From Pedobacter sp. UBA1951 (GTDB taxonomy: Bacteria; Bacteroidota; Bacteroidia; Sphingobacteriales; Sphingobacteriaceae), in contig DDEP01000200.1 in NCBI GenBank assembly GCA_002336465.1, positions 1 to 19,616 on the forward strand: 19,616 bases of DNA, read 5' to 3'. The notes beneath the pieces are model-generated. The model saw only the letters and a list, made by a program, of their open reading frames with translations. It was not told where the DNA came from and searched no databases. Shown piece by piece: positions 1 to 9,023 of this stretch. Numbering within the stretch: position 1 is the stretch's first letter; each line of letters starts with the position of its first letter. Made by a program: the position numbers and the translations under genes.

Positions 1-2276
1 GCGGTTAGCTTCTGTTTGAGTAGGGCATAGGATAAGCCACCATTTAGCAGGTGCTGGCTTGGGATAATCAATAAGCTATTTACATTAGCCGAACCAAATA
101 TGCCCAAAAAGCCACCTGCTTCTAGATTTTTAGGAATTGTTTCTAGGTAATATTCTTTTACATAGTTATAATATCCATAAAGTTTTAGGCGATTTAACTG
201 GTAATTTACACCTAGATTGCCAAAAAAATAAGGTGTGTTTCTTAAACGTGCATTATTTTTATCTGCTCCTCCTGCATTTAAAGGAACTTTAAATAACCTT
301 AGGTCTTGCCAAGTAACATTGGCGTTTATGAACACTCCTTTGATTGGTTGTACAGAACCTTCTAACTCCATGCCTAAACCTTTAACGTTTTCCTGATTTT
401 CATAATGAGCATAGGGTTGTTGTATAGGTACCAATAAGATGAGGTTTTTTGTACGGCGATAAAAGGAGTTTACTTCTACATGATATAAATCTGTTTGTTG
501 AAAACGATAGCCTAGGTTTAAGTTGAAACTTCGTTCTGGTTTGAGGGTAAAATTTGGAACAACAAATATGGCATCTCCAAAAAGCTCGTTCTGATCTGGT
601 AAACGAGTGGCATATTCCATTGAAAAACGTAACATATGCCTTGCATTAAATTCATACTTTATGGCATCTGCAATACCCCAAACGCTACCTTGAGTTTTTT
701 TAATTTCATCGCTAAAAACCGGTTTGGCTTCATAAGCCTCTATTCCACCTGCCTTATAATAAAAGTACTTGCCAATAAGCTGATGATTTAATTTTTTGTC
801 GAATAAAAACGATGATAATCCCAATGCAGCAACAAGTTTGTTGTAAGTTGACTTAACACTAAGAACATCTATATCTGTTCCTGAAAATTTAGGCCCTAAA
901 GGATCTGAACCTTTCTTATGAGCCGAAGTATAAACGGTATTAAATTCTAATTGATGAGCACTGCTAAACTGGTAAATAAGGTTGGTTCTCGAAGTAAAAT
1001 TGCCTTGATCAATCGTAGAATTAGAAGGCTGTCTACTTTCGCCAATTTTTAAAGGATTGGGTGTAAAATTGCCAAACCAATCATAAGATCCATGTAGGGT
1101 ATCAATTCTATTTATTTTGAGTGTTCCGGCAGTTAAGAATTGCGTTAGCTTTAACTTATTAGGGATAATATACTTGCTGTAATTTAAAGCAGGGATGAAA
1201 GAAGATTGTTTAGCTATAATTGCTCCGTAGGGATCTGTCATAAGCGCAGGATGTTGCTGCTCTCTTACATTACCATGCTGCGTAAGGGTAAGCTTTAATT
1301 CATCAGCCCAAGTTTTATTTTTAAAACCTGTATATAATTGCAGAAAGTATCCTGTATAAGCATTATGAAATAAAGGAACAGTAGCATCATACTGATTTCT
1401 TGTATCTGGATCCGTAGCTTTTACTTGTACTTTATAATCATTATCCGAATAATTAAAAAAGCCGTCTAATCCTATAAAAGCATTGCTTGATGTATCAGAA
1501 TAATAAGTGTTTAAGTTAAGTCGGTGTGTATTGAATGAAGCCATTTCATAACCTGCTTCTATAAATTTCTTAGAAGGTTTTCTGCTAATTAAATTTATGG
1601 CACCGCCTAAAGCATCTGCCCCTAGATTTACTGGCAAGACACCTTTATAGACTTCAATGTGCTGAAGCATATTGCTTGGTAAAGCAGAGAGACTAAAGCC
1701 GTCACCTAAATAATCTAAAGGAATTCCATCCTTAAAATAACGGATAGATTTGCCCTGAAATCCATTTAGTGAGATATCTGTATTTGAGCCCAATCCTCCT
1801 GATTGCCTTATTTTAACACCGCTGCTTCGGTTCATTAATTCAATAAGGGTAGAGGGTTGGCTATAAACCTCTTTTAACTCTATTGTATTTGCTCTTATGG
1901 CATTATCTTTTATACGGCTTATGGCATTTTTAGTAGAGATATTAACCGTGTTTAATTGTTTAATGTCTTCTTTAAGAGAAAAAAATAAATCTGTATTTGC
2001 TGAGGGTAAAACATTAATCTCTTGTGATAAAGTAAGATAACCTACTTTTTGCAGGGACACTACATACTTTCCAGATTTTGGTAATGTAAGTAAAAACCTG
2101 CCTGAATGATTGGTTTTTGTATTGATCGTAGCACCCTTAATGCTAACTAAAACATTCTCTAAAGGCTGTTGATGTTCATCTGCAACATTGCCTTGCACGG
2201 TAAATTGGGCAAAAGCAAAATCAATGCTCAATAACATGCAACATAATAAAATGATATATTTTTTTCTTTTCATCAT
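1..2276 (-). CDS. TonB-dependent outer-membrane receptor (partial, C-terminus beyond window start)
   Basis: An uninterrupted reading frame of about 758 codons runs from the ATG at 2276 off the left edge. Residues 1-23 look like a signal peptide (KRKK, hydrophobic core, cleavage at AFA/Q). About 26-100 is a CarboxypepD_reg-like beta domain and about 115-232 the plug (SGGLGSNTDISLNGFQG, then a VYKGVLP stretch and LGGAINLISRKP). The rest is beta-barrel, with a late RLPDQNELFGD segment and LKPERSFNLNLGY typical of siderophore, heme and vitamin receptors. The start overlaps the ATPase stop by one base (TAATG); a second ATG follows at 2273. As the last gene of a binding-protein/permease/ATPase operon it is inferred to bring the ferric siderophore, heme or corrinoid across the outer membrane using TonB energy. 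The substrate cannot be read from the sequence. No SusD partner is adjacent. Confidence 0.9.
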   Translation of the reverse strand, partial: MMKRKKYIILLCCMLLSIDFAFAQFTVQGNVADEHQQPLENVLVSIKGATINTKTNHSGRFLLTLPKSGKYVVSLQKVGYLTLSQEINVLPSANTDLFFSLKEDIKQLNTVNISTKNAISRIKDNAIRANTIELKEVYSQPSTLIELMNRSSGVKIRQSGGLGSNTDISLNGFQGKSIRYFKDGIPLDYLGDGFSLSALPSNMLQHIEVYKGVLPVNLGADALGGAINLISRKPSKKFIEAGYEMASFNTHRLNLNTYYSDTSSNAFIGLDGFFNYSDNDYKVQVKATDPDTRNQYDATVPLFHNAYTGYFLQLYTGFKNKTWADELKLTLTQHGNVREQQHPALMTDPYGAIIAKQSSFIPALNYSKYIIPNKLKLTQFLTAGTLKINRIDTLHGSYDWFGNFTPNPLKIGESRQPSNSTIDQGNFTSRTNLIYQFSSAHQLEFNTVYTSAHKKGSDPLGPKFSGTDIDVLSVKSTYNKLVAALGLSSFLFDKKLNHQLIGKYFYYKAGGIEAYEAKPVFSDEIKKTQGSVWGIADAIKYEFNARHMLRFSMEYATRLPDQNELFGDAIFVVPNFTLKPERSFNLNLGYRFQQTDLYHVEVNSFYRRTKNLILLVPIQQPYAHYENQENVKGLGMELEGSVQPIKGVFINANVTWQDLRLFKVPLNAGGADKNNARLRNTPYFFGNLGVNYQLNRLKLYGYYNYVKEYYLETIPKNLEAGGFLGIFGSANVNSLLIIPSQHLLNGGLSYALLKQKLT

Positions 2277-3052
2277 TATGCATCTACCATAACTTGTAAA
2301 AAATGATTAGAACATTTTTCGACTCTACCTTTAACATGATACACATCATTTAACATTTGAGGTGTAAGCACATCTGCGGCCTTTCCGTAATTGTAAATTT
2401 TGCCTTTACTTAGCACTACCAAAAAATCTGACCATCTGGCGGCTAGATTCAAATCATGTAATACCATGATTATAATATTACCTTTTGCTGCATAGTTTTT
2501 TAGATATTTCATTACAGCTACCTGATGATGAAGGTCTAAAGCACTTGTAGGTTCATCTAAAAGAAGAATTTGAGGTTTCCTTATAATGGCTTGGGCAAGG
2601 CTGGCCATTTGTTTTTGGCCACCAGAAAGATTTTTTAAAGGTTCAAGCGCTATATCTAACAAACCTATTTCTTCCAGTAGATCAAAACCTCTTTTCTCTA
2701 TTTCTGGAAGGCTACTATTATGATCGAGTGCATTTACCTTTAAAACGGTAATGAGGCTTTCTATTACGGTAAGCTCAATTTCATCTCGCTGATGTTGAGG
2801 CATATATCCTACTATTTTAGATCTGTTTATCTTGCTTTCTTTCAAGATATTGAGCTGCTTGTAATGAATTTCACCTTCAACTTTTAGCAATGAAGCTACT
2901 GACTTTAACAAAGTAGATTTTCCAGCAGCGTTAGGGCCAACCAAAGCCACTATACTACCATTGGGTATGCCTTCTATATTAAAATCTTTAAATATTTTTT
3001 TGTGTGGATAACCCGCAGAAAGGTTTTTAATTTCAAGTACAGCATTCATCAT
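2276..3052 (-). CDS. ABC transporter ATPase, FecE/FhuC/BtuD type
   Basis: Cytoplasmic ATPase of 258 residues that powers chelate import. All motifs are intact: Walker A GPNAAGKST (39-47), Q-loop Gln86, signature LSGGQKQ (142-148), Walker B LLLDEP ending in D166-E167, D-loop around D173 and H-loop H199. Length and motif spacing fit the iron-siderophore/heme/B12 importer subfamily. Its ATG at 3052 overlaps the permease stop as ATGA, which indicates translational coupling; a second ATG follows directly at 3049. The Ala-Ala in Walker A where many relatives have Gly-Ala or Gly-Ser is conservative and leaves the required G-K-S-T intact. Inferred partner: the FecCD permease directly upstream. Confidence 0.95.
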   Translation of the reverse strand: MMNAVLEIKNLSAGYPHKKIFKDFNIEGIPNGSIVALVGPNAAGKSTLLKSVASLLKVEGEIHYKQLNILKESKINRSKIVGYMPQHQRDEIELTVIESLITVLKVNALDHNSSLPEIEKRGFDLLEEIGLLDIALEPLKNLSGGQKQMASLAQAIIRKPQILLLDEPTSALDLHHQVAVMKYLKNYAAKGNIIIMVLHDLNLAARWSDFLVVLSKGKIYNYGKAADVLTPQMLNDVYHVKGRVEKCSNHFLQVMVDA

Positions 3053-4113
3053 TTTTTTCCTTTCTTAATAATTAACCATAAGAATACAGGGATACCCACC
3101 AATGCTGTTACAACCCCAACTGGAATTAATGTTCCGGGAACAATTATTTTACTGGCAATAGAAGCCATAGACATAATAAGGGCTCCTGACAATAAACTTG
3201 CTGGAAACCAAAAACGATGGTCTTCTCCAACAAGCATACGCGCAATATGCGGGCCTACCAACCCAATAAAACCTATGGTTCCAACAAATGCAACTGCTGT
3301 TGCCGATAGAAAACTAATACGAAGCATAGAAAAAAACCTTAGTTTTTTTGTGTCTATACCTAAGCTCATTGCTCTTTCTTCTCCAAAACGTAATGCTGTC
3401 ATTTTCCATGACGAAGCCATTGAAAAAGGGATAATGATTGTCGTAATCAATGCAAGTATTCTTACTTTATCCCAATTTGCCCTTGCAAGACTTCCCATAT
3501 TCCAAAATACGAGTTGCTGTAAGGCTTCAGGCGATGCTATAAAATGTAAAAGCGCTTGTAATGCGTTAAAGGTAAATACTAGAGCTATTCCAAATAAAAC
3601 AAGTACATCTACACCTGCGCCTCTCCATTTTGCTAAAGCCTGTATCAAAAGCACAGAAGCAAAGGCAAAAACAAATGCATTTGTAGAAACTGCCCAGTTT
3701 TCTGAAAAGAAGGGAAAGCTTATGCCCAATATAATTGCCAAACCTGCACCTAAAGAAGCCGCCGCCGATACACCTAGGGTAAAAGGGCTAGCCAAAGGAT
3801 TGTTCAATATGGTTTGCATTTCTGCTCCTGCTAGAGATAAGGCCATACCAACCAATAATGCCATTACAGCATAAGGTAGCCTAACTTGCCAAACTATAAC
3901 TTCAGTAGCTTGATCAGCAACACCCGTTTTGATGAGTGCATTGATAACCTCTGTAATCTTTAAAGAAGATGGACCTATAGAAATATCAAAACAAAAAGAA
4001 ATTAATGAAGCTATCATTAAGGCAATAATGATCATCCATTTTGTGCCTATCTTTTTGTGGTAGCGCTCTTCAATTGCCGTTCTGGTTAACTTATTTAAGG
4101 TATTATCTGCCAT
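3049..4113 (-). CDS. FecCD-family ABC transporter permease
   Basis: Inner-membrane permease of 354 residues, a usual length for the FecCD/BtuC family, which has about ten transmembrane helices and works as a homodimer. A charged cytoplasmic N-terminus of about 25 residues precedes the first helix (WMIIIALMIASLISF). Family hallmarks are the QVRLPY stretch before the second helix, LAGAEMQTILNNPLASPFTLGVS, the cytoplasmic GEERAMSLGI loop that contacts the ATPase, and GLVGPHIARMLVGEDHR. The start is 1 bp after the stop of the binding-protein gene and the stop overlaps the ATPase start, so the three are one translational unit. The chelate carried is not specified by these motifs. Confidence 0.95.
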   Translation of the reverse strand: MADNTLNKLTRTAIEERYHKKIGTKWMIIIALMIASLISFCFDISIGPSSLKITEVINALIKTGVADQATEVIVWQVRLPYAVMALLVGMALSLAGAEMQTILNNPLASPFTLGVSAAASLGAGLAIILGISFPFFSENWAVSTNAFVFAFASVLLIQALAKWRGAGVDVLVLFGIALVFTFNALQALLHFIASPEALQQLVFWNMGSLARANWDKVRILALITTIIIPFSMASSWKMTALRFGEERAMSLGIDTKKLRFFSMLRISFLSATAVAFVGTIGFIGLVGPHIARMLVGEDHRFWFPASLLSGALIMSMASIASKIIVPGTLIPVGVVTALVGIPVFLWLIIKKGKK

Positions 4114-4114
4114 T

Positions 4115-5206
4115 TTATTTCACGCTCACAAAATAACTGCCTGTCATTGGCACTGATAAAAATTTTTGATTGAGTTCTTTTAAACTGTTGTTTGGATCTA
4201 CATCTTTAAAAAGATTGGGATGAGCCCATTTTGCTATTGCTTCGGCAGCAAGAATATTAAACGGAGAAGCATAGAACAAATGCCACATACCATAAACATT
4301 CCCTGCTTTAACTGCGGTTAATTCCTTTAATATTGGATCAGATAGTCTTTTTTTTATGCTTTGTTTCGCTTCTTCGGCGCTGATATCTTTCCCAAAAACA
4401 ACTCCCTTTCCTCTAAAACTATCTACGCCTGTGGCTATGTAGATATTAGGATTTGAACTGATAATAAATTCAATATTGAGTTGACCTAGGGGAGCAGGTA
4501 TTACATCTTCTCCTATATTTTTTGCTCCGGCAAGATTAACAAAAGGAGTGAGGTTGCCTTTTCCCGCGGTTGAAAACTGATTTTCGGCAGTACCCGCTTT
4601 CATATCTATAAATACTTTTGGTCTTGCTGGCTTAGCCTTTGCAATGCGTGTTGCAATTCTGTTTTTAACGCTTTGGTAAAAAGCTATAAATTCATTTGCT
4701 TTTTTCTCTCTGTTAAGAAGCTTTCCTAAGATCTGTATGCTAGGAATGGTGTTTTTAAATGGATTCATTCTAAAATCTATAAACACAACAGGTATGCCTG
4801 CGGCTTGTAATTGTGCTATAGTTTCTTTGTTAGCTTGCCCGGGTCCGTGCCCTTTAATGGCAAAAACAGCAAGATCAGGTTTTGCGGCTATTGCTTTTTC
4901 TACTGAAAAAGTTTCTGCATTCTGTCCAACCACAGGTATTTTTTCAATGGATGGAAATTTGCTTTTATAATCTTGGTATTCTAAGTTTTTTTTGAAATCC
5001 CCAGACCAAGCGCCTAATAAGCTTGTTGGATTAGGATCAAGGATGTTTAAGGTAATGATATCTCTGCCTTCGCCAAGCAATATTTTTTTTGCCGGTTTTT
5101 TCAGGCTTATTGTTCTGCCTGCTATATCTTTTACGGTAACTTGTTGCGCATTGGCACAAAAACTAATAAGTAAAAGCATTAAAAGGGGTAGCTTGAATAT
5201 TTTCAT
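4115..5206 (-). CDS. Periplasmic metal-chelate binding protein (FecB/BtuF type)
   Basis: First gene of the uptake operon, 363 residues. Residues 1-20 form a signal peptide with a predicted signal peptidase I site (CANA/QQ). Cys17 is preceded by Phe, so it is not a convincing lipobox and the protein is probably soluble in the periplasm. The remainder matches the Peripla_BP_2 fold: a VTVKDIAGRTISL N-terminal strand, PDLAVFAIKG in the first lobe, a long connecting helix with NEFIAFYQSVKNRI and a second lobe with PNIYIATGVD. A late GNVYGMWHLFYASPFN segment probably lines the pocket. It should bind the chelate delivered by the receptor and pass it to the permease. Siderophore is the likeliest ligand; heme or corrinoid remain possible. 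Confidence 0.88.
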   Translation of the reverse strand: MKIFKLPLLMLLLISFCANAQQVTVKDIAGRTISLKKPAKKILLGEGRDIITLNILDPNPTSLLGAWSGDFKKNLEYQDYKSKFPSIEKIPVVGQNAETFSVEKAIAAKPDLAVFAIKGHGPGQANKETIAQLQAAGIPVVFIDFRMNPFKNTIPSIQILGKLLNREKKANEFIAFYQSVKNRIATRIAKAKPARPKVFIDMKAGTAENQFSTAGKGNLTPFVNLAGAKNIGEDVIPAPLGQLNIEFIISSNPNIYIATGVDSFRGKGVVFGKDISAEEAKQSIKKRLSDPILKELTAVKAGNVYGMWHLFYASPFNILAAEAIAKWAHPNLFKDVDPNNSLKELNQKFLSVPMTGSYFVSVK

Positions 5207-5521
5207 GCTACAAATCTATAATTATTTAGACTAATTAAAAATAAGAAATGATTATATTGAGTTTTTAAATTGTAAAATATTAAAGACTATATAGAATATT
5301 TGCTGTTTGAAATAACTTATACAAGCTTATTTTAAATGAATTGCTTTTACTTATTATATAAGGCTGGATGTTATGAGTTTAAAATGAACGCATTCAATAT
5401 TTTTTTAAACATAAAAATACAATGGTGCAATAGGTTAGGGGAAAGCTTTACATGAAGATACTATATTATCTTACTTTACAATCTGATAAAAAGGCAAAAC
5501 TTGCTAGGGTATGAACTGAAA
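5207..5521. other. Intergenic region between uptake operon and pepE
   Basis: This AT-rich stretch of 315 bp holds the uptake-operon promoter at its left end and the 3' flank of pepE at its right end. Only two very short ATG frames are present on the plus strand (about 20-23 codons, starting near 5383 and 5452), with no promoter or similarity that would support them. No convincing terminator hairpin was found after the pepE stop codon. I see no RNA gene. Confidence 0.6.
5211..5241 (-). promoter_or_regulatory. Uptake-operon -7 element with adjacent Fur-like inverted repeat
   Basis: On the minus strand TAGATTTG (5218-5211) matches the Bacteroidetes -7 consensus TAnnTTTG and ends 4 bp before the ATG at 5206. 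Immediately upstream (plus-strand 5225-5241) lies TTTAGACTAATTAAAAA, which has one good half (TTTAGA) and one poor half (4 of 6) of a Fur-type TTTAGA-n5-TCTAAA palindrome. Position over the promoter fits repression by an iron regulator. No clear -33 TTG is seen. The area is AT-rich, so the operator is a hypothesis; the -7 element is better supported. Confidence 0.45.
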
Positions 5522-6214
5522 CTAAAGCAATGACCCTGGGGATATTTCATAAGGAGGACGGTCGTTTTCGAATATTCGAGTAAGCTCAGTTCCTTCAACA
5601 GCTATTGCATCTCCTTTTATACGGATCCAATTTCCTTCTCTTAAACCTACAACTTTGGTTTTGTTTTGAGTTAAAAATTCCAATATCCTAGTTTCTCTTG
5701 TTTCTCCATTGTGTTTAATTTCGGGATGAGGATCTAAATAATGCGGATTGAGATTGAAAGGTACCAAGCCCATACAATCGAATGAAGGCGGGTAAACGAT
5801 TGGCATATCGTTGGTGGTTTTCATGTTTAACCCACCGATGTTAGAACCGGCACTACATCCTAGATAAGGCTTTCCACTCAGCACATTGTCGCGCAATACA
5901 TTCATTAGCCCTAATTCATGTAAGGTTTTAACCAACAGAAAAGTATTGCCTCCTCCAGTAAAATAGGCTTTGCCTTCATTTAAAGCTTTTTCAGGTCGAT
6001 TAAATTCATGTAAGCCTTTTACTTGAATATTCATCGTGTTAAAAAAAACTGCAGCTTTAGCCGTATATTCTTCATGGCTAATTCCACTTGGCCTTGCATA
6101 GGGTATAAAAATAACCTCATCAATTTCTTTAAAAAGCAATGCAATTTCATCTTTTAGGTATTCCAGATAATTCCCTCCATAAAGGGTAGAAGTAGAAGCG
6201 AGGATAACATTCAT
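5522..6214 (-). CDS. pepE: Peptidase E (alpha-aspartyl dipeptidase, family S51)
   Basis: Cytoplasmic serine dipeptidase that cleaves Asp-Xaa dipeptides. From the ATG at 6214 it has 230 residues, one more than E. coli PepE. Visible landmarks are the LASTSTLYGG start, the FIPYA strand, FTGGGNTF (85-92), the nucleophile elbow GCSAGSN with Ser121 (E. coli Ser120), TTNDMPIV, and NPHYLD with His158 (E. coli His157). GETRETRI and LREGNWI also match the family. The frame remains open upstream to a TTG at 6253, but those 13 codons have no counterpart in the family and the ATG gives the expected N-terminus, so I use the ATG. It is divergently arranged from the thioredoxin-like gene and stands alone. 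Confidence 0.93.
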   Translation of the reverse strand: MNVILASTSTLYGGNYLEYLKDEIALLFKEIDEVIFIPYARPSGISHEEYTAKAAVFFNTMNIQVKGLHEFNRPEKALNEGKAYFTGGGNTFLLVKTLHELGLMNVLRDNVLSGKPYLGCSAGSNIGGLNMKTTNDMPIVYPPSFDCMGLVPFNLNPHYLDPHPEIKHNGETRETRILEFLTQNKTKVVGLREGNWIRIKGDAIAVEGTELTRIFENDRPPYEISPGSLL

Positions 6215-6392
6215 GTTAGTGTATCTTAAGGCTTCGAATTTACATTTTTTCAAAAAAACAAGTCTTCTCTGTTTGAGTTTATTTTTTAACTAATTTTTTA
6301 GTTTAAAAATGTTTTTTAATAACTTTAAATAAGAGAAAAAGGAAGAGAGACTTAGATATGTAAAAAGAATAAAAATCAAACACTACAAAACA

Positions 6393-7529
6393 ATGAATTT
6401 AAAAGCTTTAATTGTATGCATCTTGTTTGGAGCAGGTGCACTAAATTTTGTTTCAATTAAACAAAATACGGGTCAGAACTGTGTGGTAACAGGAACAGTA
6501 AAAGGTGTTCGAAAAGATATGTTATATATCCTGTTTGAAGACACCACTACCAAACATACACGTGTAGATTCTGCTTTGATTGAGAACGAAAAATTTACTT
6601 ATCGTGTAAATCTTTCTAAACCACAATTGTGTATGCTGAGCTTAAAGATTACCAATAAAAATGGCAAAAAAATAGGTTTTGGTATGGGAGGGAAGGTCAT
6701 TGTAAGTGAGGGGATGTTAACTGTTAAGGCACATAAAGATTCACTTACCAGATTAACAGCGGCTGGCACACTTTTGCAAGATGAGTATAATGATGTAATG
6801 AATAAACTTAACACCGAATATAAAACATGGAGCGATCTAAACATGGCTCATCAAAAAGCATTAAAAGCAAAGGATGCTAAAAAGGTTAATCTACTAGAAG
6901 AGAAAATCGTAGTAGAAAAGTTTAAGATTAGGGAAATCATAATTACACATACTAAACGTAATCCTTCATCTTTTGTTCCTGCTTATGTAGCTTATACCAA
7001 TTTTCCTTTGATACGGGATGTTAGTAACGATATTTACAATTTATTGAGCAATACAGGCAAGCAATATATTTATGCAGAGTGGTTGGCTAACCGGGTGTTT
7101 AATTCAGGCACGGCTATTGGAGCTTTAGCTCCAGCATTTGATCTACCCGATGTAAATGGTAATCTCGTTTCATTAAATCAGTATAAAGGAAAATATATAT
7201 TGTTAGATTTTTGGGCAAGTTGGTGCGGACCATGTAGGGCAGAAAGCCCTAATCTTATCAAGGCCTACCAAACTTTTAGAAGCAAGAACTTTGAAATTAT
7301 AGGTGTTTCTATTGATAAGAGCAAACAGAATTGGATCAAAGCACTCAATGAAGATAAATTGCCTTACACCAATGTAATCGTTCCGCAAGAATTGCTTAGA
7401 AAAATATCTGATACTTATGGAATACGCTCCATACCACAAAATTTTTTACTTGATCCTAAAGGAAAAATTATTGCTTTGAATTTAAGAGGAAGTGAGGTTT
7501 ACCAAAAAATGCAGGCGATATTAAAATAA
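6393..7529 (+). CDS. DUF4369 / TlpA-like thioredoxin-fold lipoprotein-type oxidoreductase
   Basis: Exported thiol-disulfide oxidoreductase of 378 residues. Residues 1-20 are a hydrophobic signal segment with no clear lipobox. About 28-125 resembles the Bacteroidetes DUF4369 beta domain (VVTGTVKGVRKDMLYILFED), followed by a charged helical linker (about 130-190). From about 240 there is an AhpC/TSA-TlpA thioredoxin domain: APAFDLPDVNGN, then LLDFWASWCGPC with the CGPC pair Cys278/Cys281, and a cis-proline in SIPQNF (Pro348). The domain should face the periplasm and reduce or exchange disulfides in envelope proteins. Such proteins are numerous in Bacteroidetes and the client is unknown. A TAACTTTA at 6320-6327 is a one-mismatch -7 element. 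The gene ends at a bidirectional terminator. Confidence 0.9.
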   Translation: MNLKALIVCILFGAGALNFVSIKQNTGQNCVVTGTVKGVRKDMLYILFEDTTTKHTRVDSALIENEKFTYRVNLSKPQLCMLSLKITNKNGKKIGFGMGGKVIVSEGMLTVKAHKDSLTRLTAAGTLLQDEYNDVMNKLNTEYKTWSDLNMAHQKALKAKDAKKVNLLEEKIVVEKFKIREIIITHTKRNPSSFVPAYVAYTNFPLIRDVSNDIYNLLSNTGKQYIYAEWLANRVFNSGTAIGALAPAFDLPDVNGNLVSLNQYKGKYILLDFWASWCGPCRAESPNLIKAYQTFRSKNFEIIGVSIDKSKQNWIKALNEDKLPYTNVIVPQELLRKISDTYGIRSIPQNFLLDPKGKIIALNLRGSEVYQKMQAILK

Positions 7530-7530
7530 G

Positions 7531-7560
7531 AGGTTGCCCAAATTCTCGGGCAACCTTCTT
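7531..7560. terminator. Bidirectional intrinsic terminator between thioredoxin-like and MATE genes
   Basis: A perfect 9-bp stem, AGGTTGCCC (7531-7539) with GGGCAACCT (7548-7556), has an 8-nt loop and is flanked by TTCTT on the right and, on the opposite strand, by CTTATTTT. It lies between two converging stop codons, so it can serve both transcripts. Confidence 0.85.
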
Positions 7561-7566
7561 AAAACA

Positions 7567-8991
7567 TTATACTTTAACTTGTTTCCATTTACCAGTTCTG
7601 AATATATAGAAAGCTACTATGGAAATCCCTACTTCGGTAACAGGTATAGCAATAAAAACACCTGTAGGTCCCATGTTAAAATGCTTAGCTAATATATAAG
7701 CAAAAGGGATTTGGAATAACCAGAAAGCTACGATGTTAATTTTGGTAGGTGTAAGCGTGTCGCCAGCACCATTAAAGGCACTGGTTAAAACCATACCTAT
7801 ACCATAAATTACAAAACCGTAACTTAAAATGCGGAGCGCTTGTGTGGCAACACTGATCACTTCTTTATCGTTGGTAAAGATTGAAGCAAATAAAGAACCA
7901 CAGGTTAAGAACAATAACGTAACTATGCCCATAAAAATAATGGTGTACTTAGCGGTTATTTTAACCGAGTTTTCGGCTCTTTCAAAATGATGTGCGCCCA
8001 TGTTTTGCCCAACCAATGTTGCTGCTGCGTTGCTTAAGCCCCATGCAGGTAGCATAAAGAACATCATCAGTCTTAATGCGGTTTGGTACCCTGCTGATCC
8101 ATTATCGCCACCTGTAGTCGCTACCAGTTCTGCTAAAAATATCCAGCTGCATGATGCGATAACAAATTGAAAGATACCCGGTGCGGCTACCTTAATAATA
8201 GCTTTGATCTGGTTCCAGCGTGGTTTTAAATAGGCTAATTTTACTTGTAGATTGTTGCTGCCTTTACTTAAATGATAGATTTGGTACATTACACCAATAC
8301 CGCGTCCGATGGCTGTTGCCAAAGCTGCTCCTGTTAAACCTAAAGCAGGTATTGGCCCTAAACCTCTGATCAACAAAGGGCATAGCGTAATGTTTATGAT
8401 ATTGGCTATCCATAAACTTTGCATAGCAATTGCGGCATTGCCTGCTCCTCTAAAAATACCGTTGATCAAGAAAAGCAACATGATAACCATACTGCTGCCC
8501 ATCATGATCTGTACAAATAACTTGCCTTCGTTAGCGGTACTTTCTGTAGCACCCATTAACAATAAAATATCTTTGGCAAAAAGCAAACCACTTATGCTAA
8601 TAAGCAAATTGATAGATAAAGCAATAAAAATGGTTTGCATACCTGCTTTAGCGGCTGCAACAGGGTCTTTTTCGCCTATACGGCGTGCAACTACTGCTGT
8701 TGCTGCCATACCTATGCCCATTGCCAACGAATAGATAATGGTTAAAACAGATTCTGTTAAGCCTACAATCTGAATGGCCACACTGCTGTTGGGCAAGTGC
8801 CCTACAAAATAGAGGTCAACCAGTACAAAAACCGATTCCATCATCATTTCCAACATCATAGGGATAGCTAAAAGTATGATAGCTCTTTTAATATTGATTG
8901 AAGTATAATCTATTTCTTCTCCCTTTAGGGATTGTTTTAAAATCGCGAAAAAATTCGATAAGCCACCTTTGGCCTCGTTTATAGTTGTCAT
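7567..8991 (-). CDS. MATE-family multidrug/metabolite efflux protein
   Basis: Inner-membrane antiporter of 474 residues with about twelve hydrophobic helices in two repeats, the usual MATE length and layout. The N-terminal repeat begins near residue 35 (ILLAIPMMLEMMMESVFVLVD, then YFVGHL) and carries the ATAVVARRIGEKD loop. The second repeat begins near 265 (IIKVAAPGIFQFVIA) and carries the corresponding AAATLVGQNMGAHH loop. GIFRGAGNAAIAMQ and SAFNGAGDTLTPTK are the paired motifs typical of NorM/DinF-like proteins. It would export drugs or metabolites against Na+ or H+; the substrate is not predictable. An extended leader with pairing elements lies upstream, and transcription ends in the shared terminator. 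Confidence 0.93.
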   Translation of the reverse strand: MTTINEAKGGLSNFFAILKQSLKGEEIDYTSINIKRAIILLAIPMMLEMMMESVFVLVDLYFVGHLPNSSVAIQIVGLTESVLTIIYSLAMGIGMAATAVVARRIGEKDPVAAAKAGMQTIFIALSINLLISISGLLFAKDILLLMGATESTANEGKLFVQIMMGSSMVIMLLFLINGIFRGAGNAAIAMQSLWIANIINITLCPLLIRGLGPIPALGLTGAALATAIGRGIGVMYQIYHLSKGSNNLQVKLAYLKPRWNQIKAIIKVAAPGIFQFVIASCSWIFLAELVATTGGDNGSAGYQTALRLMMFFMLPAWGLSNAAATLVGQNMGAHHFERAENSVKITAKYTIIFMGIVTLLFLTCGSLFASIFTNDKEVISVATQALRILSYGFVIYGIGMVLTSAFNGAGDTLTPTKINIVAFWLFQIPFAYILAKHFNMGPTGVFIAIPVTEVGISIVAFYIFRTGKWKQVKV

Positions 8992-9023
8992 AAAAAATAA
9001 AAATGTATAAATAATAACCTCGA

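Noticed and set aside
3002..3874. 290-codon open frame on the plus strand opposite the permease
   Set aside because: It is fully antisense to a clear FecCD permease, its composition (many Lys, Asn, Pro, Ala and Ile) is that of a reverse-complement shadow, and it has no promoter or family motif.
5383..5517. Two ATG frames of about 20 codons in the gap before pepE
   Set aside because: They are short, in AT-rich DNA, and have no promoter, hairpin or recognisable motif; frames of this size are expected by chance.
6215..6253. N-terminal extension of peptidase E from a TTG codon
   Set aside because: The ATG at 6214 gives the family's normal N-terminus and length; the 13 extra residues match nothing in the family.
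8309..8734. 141-codon open frame on the plus strand opposite the MATE gene
   Set aside because: Antisense to well-conserved transmembrane segments; the low-complexity Ala/Ile/Pro/Lys-rich translation is a by-product of coding for hydrophobic helices.
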